From assembly GCA_030587505.1 (NCBI GenBank), contig JAUQYY010000400.1:1-6685 (forward strand): a stretch of DNA of 6,685 bases, written 5' to 3'. This DNA comes from Candidatus Sigynarchaeota archaeon. GTDB taxonomy: Archaea; Asgardarchaeota; Jordarchaeia; Jordarchaeales; Jordarchaeaceae. A program made the translations under genes and the position numbers. How positions within the stretch are numbered: position 1 is the first letter of the stretch; every line of letters starts with the position of its first letter. Shown piece by piece: positions 1-6,368 of the stretch. Under the pieces are notes generated by a model that had not been told where the DNA came from, did not search any database, and worked only from the letters and a program-made list of their open reading frames with translations.

Positions 1-2066
1 GTGTCGGTGTCGAGTAGCGCGGTTGACGGCACCCTCACGATTAGCAGGTTGGGTGGGTAGTTTAGGCGTGCGACTCCGGCCGCGTCGGCCGCGGGGTAGG
101 CGGTTGAGTCGCCGAAGAATCCCACTATCTTTACGTCCTCTGAGGGTACAGAGAGAAGCCCCTTAACCTCCTCCATTATCTGTTCCTTGGTGTAGTGTGC
201 GAGTTGCAGGGCGTGGTATGGACAGGCGGGGATGCAGGCTCCGCAGCCGTTGCACGCGAGGATGTTTATTTCCGCCTTGCCTGTGGTTTCGTTTAGTGTT
301 ATTGCGTTGTAGGGGCAGACCTTCACGCACTCGCCGGCTCCGTGGCACTCGCCGACCAGCTGGGCTTTTATGGGGGATATGTCTTTGTATCCTTCTCCTA
401 GGAATTCGATTACTTTTGCTGCTGTTGATCTTGCGTCCACGACTGATTCTCTGATGTCTTTGGGGCCGAGGGCTGTTCCCGCGGCGTATATGCCTTCTCT
501 CATGGTTGAGACCGGGCTGAGCTTGGGGTGTTTCTCCGCGATGAAGCCGTCCTCGCCTATGGCTATGTTTAGCCTTCCTGCGAGGTCGTGTAGGTCTCCG
601 GATGGGATTATGGCTGGGCACAGGACGACGAGGTCGGGGGAGTTCTTTATTATTTGGCCGGTGTCTATGTCCTCTGCTATTAGTTGGAGTTTTCCGGTCT
701 GGGGGTCTGCGGTTACCTCTGCTGGTTTGCCGTGGATGAAGTTTATGTTCATTTCGCGTGCCTGCCTGTAGAGTTCCTCGTATCCGCGTCCGTACATTCT
801 CATGTCGGTGTAGTATATCCATACTCTGAGGTAGGGGAGGGTTTTTTTGAGCAGTATGGCTTCCTTGACGGAGTAGGGGCAGCAGACCTTGCTGCAGTAG
901 GGGACTCCCTTGTGTGGGTTTCTTGAGCCCACGCAGAGGATGAATGCGACTTCCTTTATGCGTTTACCCTGCTTGTTTTTCAGAACCTTTCCGGCTGCGA
1001 GTTCATTCTCTATGAGTCTCTCCAGCTGGAGGGAGGTTATGGTGGATTCGTTGACCTTGTATCTTTCGATTTCTCCCCTGTCAAGGAGATCGTAACCGGT
1101 GGTTACTATGATCGCGCCTACTCTGTAGGTTTCCTCTCGCTCCTCCTCGTTTATGTTGATAGCCTGGGCGGGGCAGACCTCCATGCACTTACCGCACCTC
1201 GTGCAGTTCTCGAAGTCTATCGCGTAGGCGGCGGGGACTGCCTGCGCGAATGGTAGGTGTATGGCTTTGCGTGTGTAGAGCCCTGCCTCGTACTCGTCCG
1301 GGACTTCGACCTCGCAGACTTTTTCGCACTTGCCGCACCTCAGGCACTTCTCGGGGTCGACTCCCCTAGGATTAACCCTAACCCTTACTTCGAAGTTTCC
1401 GGGTCCACCGGATACCTTTTTGACCTCCGAGTTGGTTAGGAGGGTGATGTTTGAGCTCTTGTCCACATCGGCCATCCTGGGGCTGAGGATGCAGGGTGCG
1501 CAGTCGAGTGTGGGGAAAACCTTGCTGAGCTGCGCCATTCTTCCCCCTACGCTCGGCTTCTTCTCTACCAGTACAACGTGGTACCCGGAGTTTGACAGTT
1601 GGAGGGCGGCTGTTATGCCGGCTATTCCCCCGCCGATGACCATGGCGTCCCTTGAGATTTCAACCCTAGTCTCCTTGAGTGGCTGAAGCTTTCTCACGCG
1701 GTTTACTGCTCCCGTTATTATTGCTATCGCTTTCTCTGTTGCCTTCCTCTTATCCTTGGTCACCCACGAGTCCTGCTCTCTTATGTTTGTGTGCACAAGC
1801 AGGTAGGGGTTGAGCCCCGCCTCGGCGATGGTTTCTCTGAAGGTTTCCTCGTGCATGTGGGGTGAGCACGAAGCCACAACCACCCTGTCCAGGTCGAGTT
1901 TTTTCACCGAGTCGATTATCCTTTTTAAACCCAGTTTGGAGCAGAGGAACCTTTCAATCCTCACGGTTTTGACGTCTGGAATCTTCTGAATAGATTCCTT
2001 CACTTCATTAACATCAACGACGTCTCCTATGTTTCCTCCACACTCACATATGAAGACTCCAATCAT
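1..2066 (-). CDS. hdrA: Heterodisulfide reductase subunit A, long form with C-terminal MvhD-like domain (partial, runs off left edge)
   Basis: I translated this frame codon by codon from ATG at 2066 to the left edge: 688 codons with no stop, so the 3' end lies outside. HdrA is the cytoplasmic FAD/iron-sulfur hub of HdrABC and the site of flavin-based electron bifurcation in methanogens. Domains in order: an N-terminal HdrA domain (residues 1-135, starting MIGVFICECGGNIGD, with ASCSPHMHEETF); the FAD Rossmann motif GGGIAG at 145-150; the conserved DCAPCILSP segment with Cys189 and Cys192; two ferredoxin motifs, Cys241/244/247/251 and Cys288/291/294/298; Cys378 and the YCSKVCC segment (391/395/396) of the thioredoxin-reductase-like part; then two C-terminal ferredoxin motifs. 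The first of these is Cys574-x2-Ala577-x2-Cys580-x3-Cys584 and lacks its second cysteine; the second (605/608/611/615) is complete. From about residue 645 the sequence resembles MvhD (AGVARLNYPPN) but lacks the MvhD cysteines. The ATG overlaps the hdrB stop (ATGA) behind a GGTGAGAGGAA ribosome binding site, so translation is probably coupled. Confidence 0.96.
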   Translation of the reverse strand, partial: MIGVFICECGGNIGDVVDVNEVKESIQKIPDVKTVRIERFLCSKLGLKRIIDSVKKLDLDRVVVASCSPHMHEETFRETIAEAGLNPYLLVHTNIREQDSWVTKDKRKATEKAIAIITGAVNRVRKLQPLKETRVEISRDAMVIGGGIAGITAALQLSNSGYHVVLVEKKPSVGGRMAQLSKVFPTLDCAPCILSPRMADVDKSSNITLLTNSEVKKVSGGPGNFEVRVRVNPRGVDPEKCLRCGKCEKVCEVEVPDEYEAGLYTRKAIHLPFAQAVPAAYAIDFENCTRCGKCMEVCPAQAININEEEREETYRVGAIIVTTGYDLLDRGEIERYKVNESTITSLQLERLIENELAAGKVLKNKQGKRIKEVAFILCVGSRNPHKGVPYCSKVCCPYSVKEAILLKKTLPYLRVWIYYTDMRMYGRGYEELYRQAREMNINFIHGKPAEVTADPQTGKLQLIAEDIDTGQIIKNSPDLVVLCPAIIPSGDLHDLAGRLNIAIGEDGFIAEKHPKLSPVSTMREGIYAAGTALGPKDIRESVVDARSTAAKVIEFLGEGYKDISPIKAQLVGECHGAGECVKVCPYNAITLNETTGKAEINILACNGCGACIPACPYHALQLAHYTKEQIMEEVKGLLSVPSEDVKIVGFFGDSTAYPAADAAGVARLNYPPNLLIVRVPSTALLDTD

Positions 2067-2944
2067 TTCCTCTCACCAATCTTTTCAAGTAGGGGTTGCA
2101 CGTCCACCGCGTTGTACTCGAACCCCAGCTCCGATGGGTCTATGCCGAACGCCAGGCCCATTAGCTGGGGAAGGAATAGAACCGGAATGTTGTAGGGTCC
2201 GCTCTTGAACTGCTCCTCGATGAACCTCTGGTGTCCATCGTACATTATTGCGCAGAACGGGCAGAACAGAACTATGGCGTCCGCACCCGCTCTCTTGACG
2301 TTGTCGAGCTTCTTCTTAGCCAGGGCGGCTCCCAGCTTCTGGTTGAAGGCTATCGTTCCGCCTCCGCAGCAGTCGAGTTCACCAGCGTAGTCAACGACGG
2401 TTGCGCCGAGCGCCTCAACGATCTCTCTCACACTCTTGGGGTGTTCGGGGTCATCGAACTCGTCGTATATTTCGGACGGTCTCAGATAGTGGCAGCCGTG
2501 GTGTATGGCTATCCTAAGATTCTTTAGAGGGACCTTCACGTGTTCTTTTATCCTGTCGACTCCGTAGTCCTCGTAGAGGTACCTTACAAAGTGCTTAACC
2601 CAGATTCCTCCCTTGTAGCTTATTCCCTGCTTTTCAAGCTCCTTTTTAACCTTCTCCGCAGAGGGGTCGTTCTCCAGATTAAACTTGGCGTCGGTGAGCG
2701 TCCCGGAGCAGGCGCTGCAGATGGTGAGTATGTTGAGTCCCTTTGACTCCGCCAGGGCGAGGTTCGCCGCGGCCATCGACCTAGCGGTTACGACGTCGAC
2801 GTGTTTTAGGGGGTAGCCGCAGCAGGAAAAGTTTAAGTCGACGAGCTTGATTCCGAGTTCTTCAGCAATCCTTCTTGTGGAAGCCTCGTAGCCGAGGCAC
2901 CTCACGGGGATGGTGCAGCCCAGAAACAGTGCAAACTCACTCAA
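2063..2944 (-). CDS. hdrB: Heterodisulfide reductase subunit B
   Basis: This 293-residue protein has the usual HdrB length and both CCG domains. The first has Cys10, Cys41-Cys42 and Cys76-x2-Cys79; the second has Cys151, Cys192-Cys193 and Cys228-x2-Cys231 (CPFC). In characterised HdrB these cysteines bind two noncubane [4Fe-4S] clusters that split the CoM-S-S-CoB disulfide; that substrate is inferred here from the family. No membrane segment or signal peptide is visible, which fits a soluble HdrABC complex. The start is TTG at 2944: it overlaps the hdrC stop (TTGA) and follows GGTGA about six bases upstream, while the nearby GTG is out of frame. The stop overlaps the hdrA start. The protein is clearly related to, but well diverged from, the broken hdrB copy at 3736-4598 (for example VKHFVRYLYEDYGV here against VKHFVRAFIEDIGI there), so the two are old paralogues and not a recent duplication. 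Confidence 0.97.
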   Translation of the reverse strand: MSEFALFLGCTIPVRCLGYEASTRRIAEELGIKLVDLNFSCCGYPLKHVDVVTARSMAAANLALAESKGLNILTICSACSGTLTDAKFNLENDPSAEKVKKELEKQGISYKGGIWVKHFVRYLYEDYGVDRIKEHVKVPLKNLRIAIHHGCHYLRPSEIYDEFDDPEHPKSVREIVEALGATVVDYAGELDCCGGGTIAFNQKLGAALAKKKLDNVKRAGADAIVLFCPFCAIMYDGHQRFIEEQFKSGPYNIPVLFLPQLMGLAFGIDPSELGFEYNAVDVQPLLEKIGERK

Positions 2945-3450
2945 GTCTTTTCACCGAGCAGCTTTTTCTTGTTAATCTTGAAGACCTCCACATCGGGTTC
3001 GATTTCTGGTAGGTCGAGCATCTCCCTCTCCTCCTGGGTGAAATCCTCTATGGGGTAGAGTCTTCCGTGCTCCTCGATGTTCTCCACGATTTTCTTAACC
3101 GCGGGTGGAGCGATTCCCTCCTCAACGGCTATGTTCTTGATCGCCTTCATCACCTCTGACGGGTTAACGCCCTGGGGGCACCTCTCGGTGCAGGCGTTGC
3201 AATCCGCGCAGAACCAGATGAAATCGCTGGAAAGCACCAGGTCCTTCATGCCGAGCAGGGCTTCCTTCACTATTCTCCTCGGGTTGTACTCGGGGCTTAT
3301 CAACCGGAGAGGGCAGCTGGAAGTGCACACGCCGCACTGGAAGCACACAAGAATCTGCTCCCCGCCAGGGTGCTTGAGTATCTTTCTCACAAAAGAAGAA
3401 TCAAGGCTTTCCGTCTCCACAACGAGTTTTTCAGTCTCGGACTCAGCCAT
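2941..3450 (-). CDS. hdrC: Heterodisulfide reductase subunit C
   Basis: This soluble 4Fe-4S electron-transfer subunit links HdrA to HdrB. From ATG 3450 it is 169 residues. Two complete motifs are visible: CFQCGVCTSSCP (Cys36/39/42/46) and CADCNACTERCP (Cys81/84/87/91). Between them are the usual HdrC landmarks YNPRRIV and a tryptophan-containing helix before the second motif (FIWFC), and EEHGRLYPIEDF follows. No membrane helices are seen, unlike the membrane-anchored HdrE type. An upstream in-frame ATG at 3468 would add six residues. I prefer 3450 because a partial ribosome binding site (GGGAAGTG) lies eight bases ahead of it, while 3468 has none that I can see. This is the first gene of the intact hdrC-hdrB-hdrA operon and its TGA overlaps the TTG of hdrB. 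The start choice is moderately sure; the identity is firm. Confidence 0.95.
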   Translation of the reverse strand: MAESETEKLVVETESLDSSFVRKILKHPGGEQILVCFQCGVCTSSCPLRLISPEYNPRRIVKEALLGMKDLVLSSDFIWFCADCNACTERCPQGVNPSEVMKAIKNIAVEEGIAPPAVKKIVENIEEHGRLYPIEDFTQEEREMLDLPEIEPDVEVFKINKKKLLGEKT

Positions 3451-3504
3451 AAAAGTTACACTTCCCATCCATTATTCCGGGGAGATACCCATAAACGTAG
3501 GCCA

Positions 3505-3525
3505 TATTCCTTTTTTATTATTTCT
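3505..3525 (-). promoter_or_regulatory. Candidate archaeal promoter of the intact hdrCBA operon
   Basis: On the minus strand there is an uninterrupted A/T stretch (AAATAATAAAAAA, 3523-3511) in a spacer that is otherwise much richer in G+C. As a TATA element it would place transcription start about 25 bases downstream, near 3490. That leaves a short leader before ATG 3468 or ATG 3450. The placement is inferred; I see no clear operator palindrome next to it. Confidence 0.35.
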
Positions 3526-3620
3526 GATTGTTCCCATAGCCAATACGCAGAGATTCGCTCCGCTTCCCGCACGAAGCGGGTTTTATCGGTCTCGCTTCCC
3601 TTGGTGATTTAGAAGTGTTC

Positions 3621-3686
3621 GGCCTCGTTTCCAGCACAGGGCTCCGATTCGGAAAAACCCTCTACGCCTCTTTTCGAAGCGAGGCC
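3621..3686. repeat. Nested inverted repeat, possible structured RNA or operator
   Basis: The outer arms GGCCTCGTTTC (3621-3631) and GAAGCGAGGCC (3676-3686) pair over 11 positions, with one G-U pair in a plus-strand transcript (an A-C mismatch on the minus strand). Inside, AGGG (3638-3641) pairs with CCCT (3658-3661), and within that TCCG (3643-3646) pairs with CGGA (3650-3653) around a three-base loop. It does not have tRNA-like arms. It may be a regulatory site upstream of hdrC, a small RNA or a remnant; the sequence does not decide. Confidence 0.5.
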
Positions 3687-3735
3687 AGACTACTCCGCAT
3701 CACCGCTTCCAAGAGAGTAACGAGTCTAGGAGGTT

Positions 3736-4598
3736 TTATTTTATGAAGTACTTGATTATCGACGGGTCTATGCGGTTTTCGTCTAGGGCAAGCTCTTGGG
3801 AGTTTATTCCCATCGCCAGGCCTAGGAGCTGGGGGTAGTGAACAACGGGGCTATCGTACGACTCGTTTGGAGGAGTGGCTCTGCTCGTACATCAGGTAGC
3901 AGAACGGGCAAACGGTAACCATTATGTCAGCGTACCTCTTCACCGTTGAAAGCTTCTCCCTCGCGATTGAAACGGCCAACTCGTTTCTGCGTCTGAGCGT
4001 GAGCAGCGGGGCGGTGCAGCAGTCCAGCTTACCCGGGTAATCCACGCCGACCGACCCGGTCAGGTTAACCAACTCGTCTAGGGACGATGGGTCCTCCGGG
4101 TCGTCAAAATTCATCAATTCGAAGGGTTTCGACAGGTGGCAACCGTAGTGCGCAGCCACCCTCAAACCATTCAGGGCGTTTGTAACACGGGCCCTAATCT
4201 TTTCGATTCCGATGTCCTCTATGAACGCTCTGACAAAGTGTTTAACTTCAACCTTTCCCCCGAATTCGTGGTCCACCTTCGAGAGAATGGTGTTCACGTC
4301 GTCCCTGAGGGCGTCGTCCTCCTTGAGGGTCTTGTTCACGTCTGTGAGGACTTCGGTGCCAGCCGTTGCAAATGGTGAAAATGTCAAGTCCCATGTCCTC
4401 AGCTATCGATATGTTCCGGGCGGCAAGAGCGAGGCCTGTCCTTCAATCAATGGACCTAAGATGGGTTGTTCCGCAGCACCCGGAGCCCTCTATGTCGACC
4501 AGCTCTATGCCCAGAGCCTCGGCGACCCTTCTGAACGAAATCTCGTAGCCCGGAAGCCTAGCCAGAGTCGTGCAACCCACAGAAAACGCGTACTTCAC
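3736..4598 (-). pseudogene. hdrB: Broken heterodisulfide reductase subunit B (second copy)
   Basis: Translation from GTG 4598 gives a normal HdrB start (MKYAFSVGCTTLARLPGYE, then GCCG with Cys41-Cys42). It meets an in-frame TGA at 4445-4443 (codon 52). The same frame then continues with clear HdrB sequence (AARNISIAEDMGLDIFTIC), and spacing to known HdrB is preserved, so the TGA is a point nonsense change, most simply CGA to TGA. At about 4361 the frame shifts exactly in the CNGC motif, destroying the last cysteine of the first CCG domain; the new frame reads GTEVLTDVNK. The second CCG domain follows, with CH, DCC and CPFC all present. A second shift at about 3870 puts the normal C-terminus (YPQLLGLAMGINSQELA) in the third frame, ending at TAA 3738-3736. 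Each shift equals one extra or two missing bases. With three lesions the full subunit cannot be made. Its GTG lies five bases from the hdrC stop behind GGAGGAGTGAAAGG. Confidence 0.92.
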
Positions 4599-4602
4599 CC
4601 TT

Positions 4603-5070
4603 TCACTCCTCCTTAAGCTCTATCCCAGCAAGATTGTCGAGCCCGGTTTCCTTCATTATCCTTCTAATCTCCTCGGTGTTGGCCTTGGGTACGGGGGGCG
4701 GGTCCTGGAACTCCCTCTCCTCTTCTATGAAGTCTGTCATCTCGTAAATGTAGCCGTGTTCGGCCAGGGCTTCGATAACCTTCCTGAAGTCGTGGTGCAG
4801 GAAACCCTCCCTAACCACAACACTCCTCAGGTTGGAGATGATCTCCGCCAGCTTGACGTTCTGGGGGCATCTCTCCAAACATGTGTAAAAATGGGTACAG
4901 AGCCACAGCAAATCCCCCGAGAAGAGTTCATCCTTCAGACCAAGCTTCGCCATCATAGCTATCATTCTCGGGTTGTACTCCTCTACGTGACGCCCTATGG
5001 GGCAGTCCGCGATGTAAGTGCCGCACTGGAAGCAGAGCATGAGCTTCTCCGACCCGGGGATCTTACTCAC
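4603..5070 (-). CDS. hdrC: HdrC-like protein with one cysteine lost from each 4Fe-4S motif, probably non-functional (second copy)
   Basis: The frame is open for 155 residues and aligns with HdrC throughout: IPGSEKLMLCFQCG, EEYNPRMI, LLWLC, CLERCPQNV, then the EHGYIYEMTDF segment. The first cluster motif reads Cys13-x2-Cys16-x2-Tyr19-x3-Cys23 and the second Cys58-x2-Phe61-x2-Cys64-x3-Cys68. One ligand is therefore missing from each, each explainable by a single base change (TGC to TAC; TGT to TTT). Known HdrC proteins bind two cubane clusters with all eight cysteines, so normal electron relay is doubtful. GTG 5070 follows GGGAGGAA and overlaps the stop of the hdrA remnant (GTGA). The frame stays open a little upstream (ALLREE before VSKIPGS), so the original start may have been lost with the hdrA 3' end. 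Both neighbours are broken, so I think this copy is decaying even though its frame is open. A repurposed 3Fe-4S protein is a less likely alternative. Confidence 0.8.
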   Translation of the reverse strand: MSKIPGSEKLMLCFQCGTYIADCPIGRHVEEYNPRMIAMMAKLGLKDELFSGDLLWLCTHFYTCLERCPQNVKLAEIISNLRSVVVREGFLHHDFRKVIEALAEHGYIYEMTDFIEEEREFQDPPPVPKANTEEIRRIMKETGLDNLAGIELKEE

Positions 5071-5967
5071 TTCCTCCCGTAGCAGCGCATATCTATGAAG
5101 AAAAAGGTGCAGTCAAGGTCATTCTGGGTGTGCTCCTCGCTATGACCGCCTCCTTGATGGAGAACATGCAACACACCGCGGAGCAGTAGCTGTTTCCAAG
5201 CCTCCCGTCCCGGGAACCCACACACCGGATGAACGCGATCTTCTTGGGAATCTCCCCGTCGTAGGGGCGGATAACCAAGCCACTGTAGGGGCTGGAAGCG
5301 CTCAGTATGCGTTCAAACTCGATGCTCGTCACCACGTTGGGGAAACGCCCATAACCATATTCTTGAAGCTCCTCCGGCTCAAACTCGTCAAAACCCGGCG
5401 AAAGAATAATGGAACCCACATCCAGGGTTATTTCCTCTTCCTTCTGGTCGTGTACTCAATCGCTTGAGCCCTGCACACTTCACTGCATATCCCGCACCCG
5501 ATGCACTTGTCCCTGTCAATTACGTAAACAAGAGGAACCGCCTAGAGATACTTCACGTATATTCCTCCCCTATCGCCCAACCCCTCATTGAACTCGTCGA
5601 TAGCCTCCACCGGGCACCGCTGGGCGCAGACACCACAACCCGTACACTTCTCCTCGTTAACACGCCTAGGCCTCTTGGTAACCGTTACTCTGAAGTGCCC
5701 TGCCTTCCCTTCCACCTTCTTTATAGTTGAGTTTGTTAAGAGTTGAATATTGGGGTGTCTTCCCGAGCCAACAAGCTTTGGGGACAGAATGCACATGGCG
5801 CAGTCGTTTGTGGGAAAGGTCTTATCGAGCTGGGCCATAACTCCCCCTATGGAGGGGGATTCATCCATCGGGTAGACTCTGAAACCCGAATCCGCTAGGT
5901 CGAGTGAAGCCTGAATCCCTGATATTTCACCACCAACAACCAGCACCGCTCCTACCTTATCCTCCAT
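5067..5967 (-). pseudogene. hdrA: Broken and truncated short-type heterodisulfide reductase subunit A (second copy)
   Basis: Translation starts at ATG 5967 (or GTG 5970) behind GGAGGTGAGGTG. The protein lacks the N-terminal domain of the long HdrA at 1-2066 and begins directly with the FAD-binding fold, as short HdrA proteins do. The Rossmann motif reads GGEISG: Glu14 replaces the second essential glycine of GxGxxG. The FPTNDCAMCILSP segment and the ferredoxin motif Cys108/111/114/118 are intact. A TAG at 5544-5542 replaces the glutamine of the conserved PQAVP stretch (CAG to TAG). The frame then continues through a complete second ferredoxin motif (KCIGCGICSEVC). A shift at about 5450 moves to the frame reading VGSIILSPGFDEFEPEE, then CVGSRDGRLGNSYCSAVCC. 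A one-base loss at about 5136 moves to the frame reading FFFIDMRCYGRK, which stops at TGA 5069-5067. The rest of HdrA, including any C-terminal ferredoxin domain, is missing where hdrC begins. Confidence 0.92.
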
Positions 5968-6305
5968 CACCTCACCTCCAGCGCAGTATAGAGGGGTGAC
6001 CTTCCTTCGATTCTGTCAACCGCCACCAGGTTTTTCCGCCGCATGACCGAGATGTGGCGGAGCACCCTGTCGGGACTCAAACCCAACCGCTCGGAGAGCT
6101 CTCTAACCGAAATCGGCTGTTTCCTCATTAAGCGAAGGATTCTGTGGCGTTCAAATTCGTCTTCAAGGTAGGCTGTCAGTCTTCCCTCAAACTTCTCCTT
6201 CGGTATTATCTCGTCGTAAACGTTTCCTCTCTCGGTGACCTGCCTCTCCTTCCCAACCAGTTCCCGTAAACGCGTGTCTGCAACAGTGTCTCTGACCGCC
6301 AGCAT
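5967..6305 (-). CDS. Winged-helix (ArsR/MarR-like) DNA-binding domain protein at the head of the broken hdr operon
   Basis: I do not recognise a named family. From ATG 6305 the protein is 112 residues. The N-terminal half is charged and probably helical (RDTVADTRLRELVGKERQV). The C-terminal half looks like a winged helix: a helix (FERHRILRLM), a helix-turn-helix (SVRELSERLGLSPDRVLRHI), then a recognition-to-wing stretch ending RSPLYTALEVR. It has no cysteines, so redox sensing through a cluster is unlikely. A TTG at 6368 would add 21 residues, and the frame stays open to 6563, but that part overlaps the acetyltransferase-like frame on the other strand and reads poorly. A weak AAGGAGAT sits ten bases before ATG 6305. 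Its TGA overlaps the hdrA ATG (TGATG), so it was co-translated with hdrA and may have regulated this Hdr set or joined it functionally. An A/T stretch near 6421-6413 (minus strand) could hold its promoter. Confidence 0.72.
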   Translation of the reverse strand: MLAVRDTVADTRLRELVGKERQVTERGNVYDEIIPKEKFEGRLTAYLEDEFERHRILRLMRKQPISVRELSERLGLSPDRVLRHISVMRRKNLVAVDRIEGRSPLYTALEVR

Positions 6306-6368
6306 GCGTTCCAGTATCTCCTTGTCCGGATTATCTCCAGCCAGCGGCGACGGACCCGTGGAACTCAA

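Larger units (their letters stand above)
3469..3735. other. Gene-free spacer between the broken and intact hdr operons
   Basis: No convincing gene lies in these 267 bases. They hold the promoter candidate for hdrC, the nested inverted repeat at 3621-3686, and a small hairpin at 3566-3580 (CCCGC-ACGAA-GCGGG) followed by TTTT on the plus strand. On the minus strand a T5 run at 3657-3653, about 80 bases after the hdrB remnant, could serve as an archaeal U-tract terminator for the upstream operon. A plus-strand frame of about 67 codons crosses the spacer without a start codon and I do not call it. Confidence 0.5.

Noticed and set aside
163..822. Long arginine- and histidine-rich open frame on the minus strand
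   Set aside because: It is an out-of-frame shadow of hdrA, whose correct frame on the same strand reads continuously through all HdrA motifs.
3621..3686. tRNA gene suggested by nested stems and closing 7-bp arms
   Set aside because: The D and T arms, anticodon arm spacing and T-loop consensus are absent on both strands.
3540..3742. Plus-strand frame of about 67 codons through the spacer
   Set aside because: It has no ATG, GTG or TTG start with a ribosome binding site, no recognisable motif, and its repetitive look follows from the inverted repeats it crosses.
4443..4445. TGA as a selenocysteine codon in hdrB
   Set aside because: The position is not a cysteine site in HdrB and two frameshifts downstream still break the protein. 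A TGA also ends the intact hdrC and hdrB as an ordinary stop.
3736..5967. Frameshifts in the second hdr set explained by sequencing error alone
   Set aside because: Nonsense substitutions, the Rossmann glycine change and the cysteine losses are base substitutions in key positions, and the adjacent 3.4 kb of intact operon shows no error. Individual shifts could still be errors.
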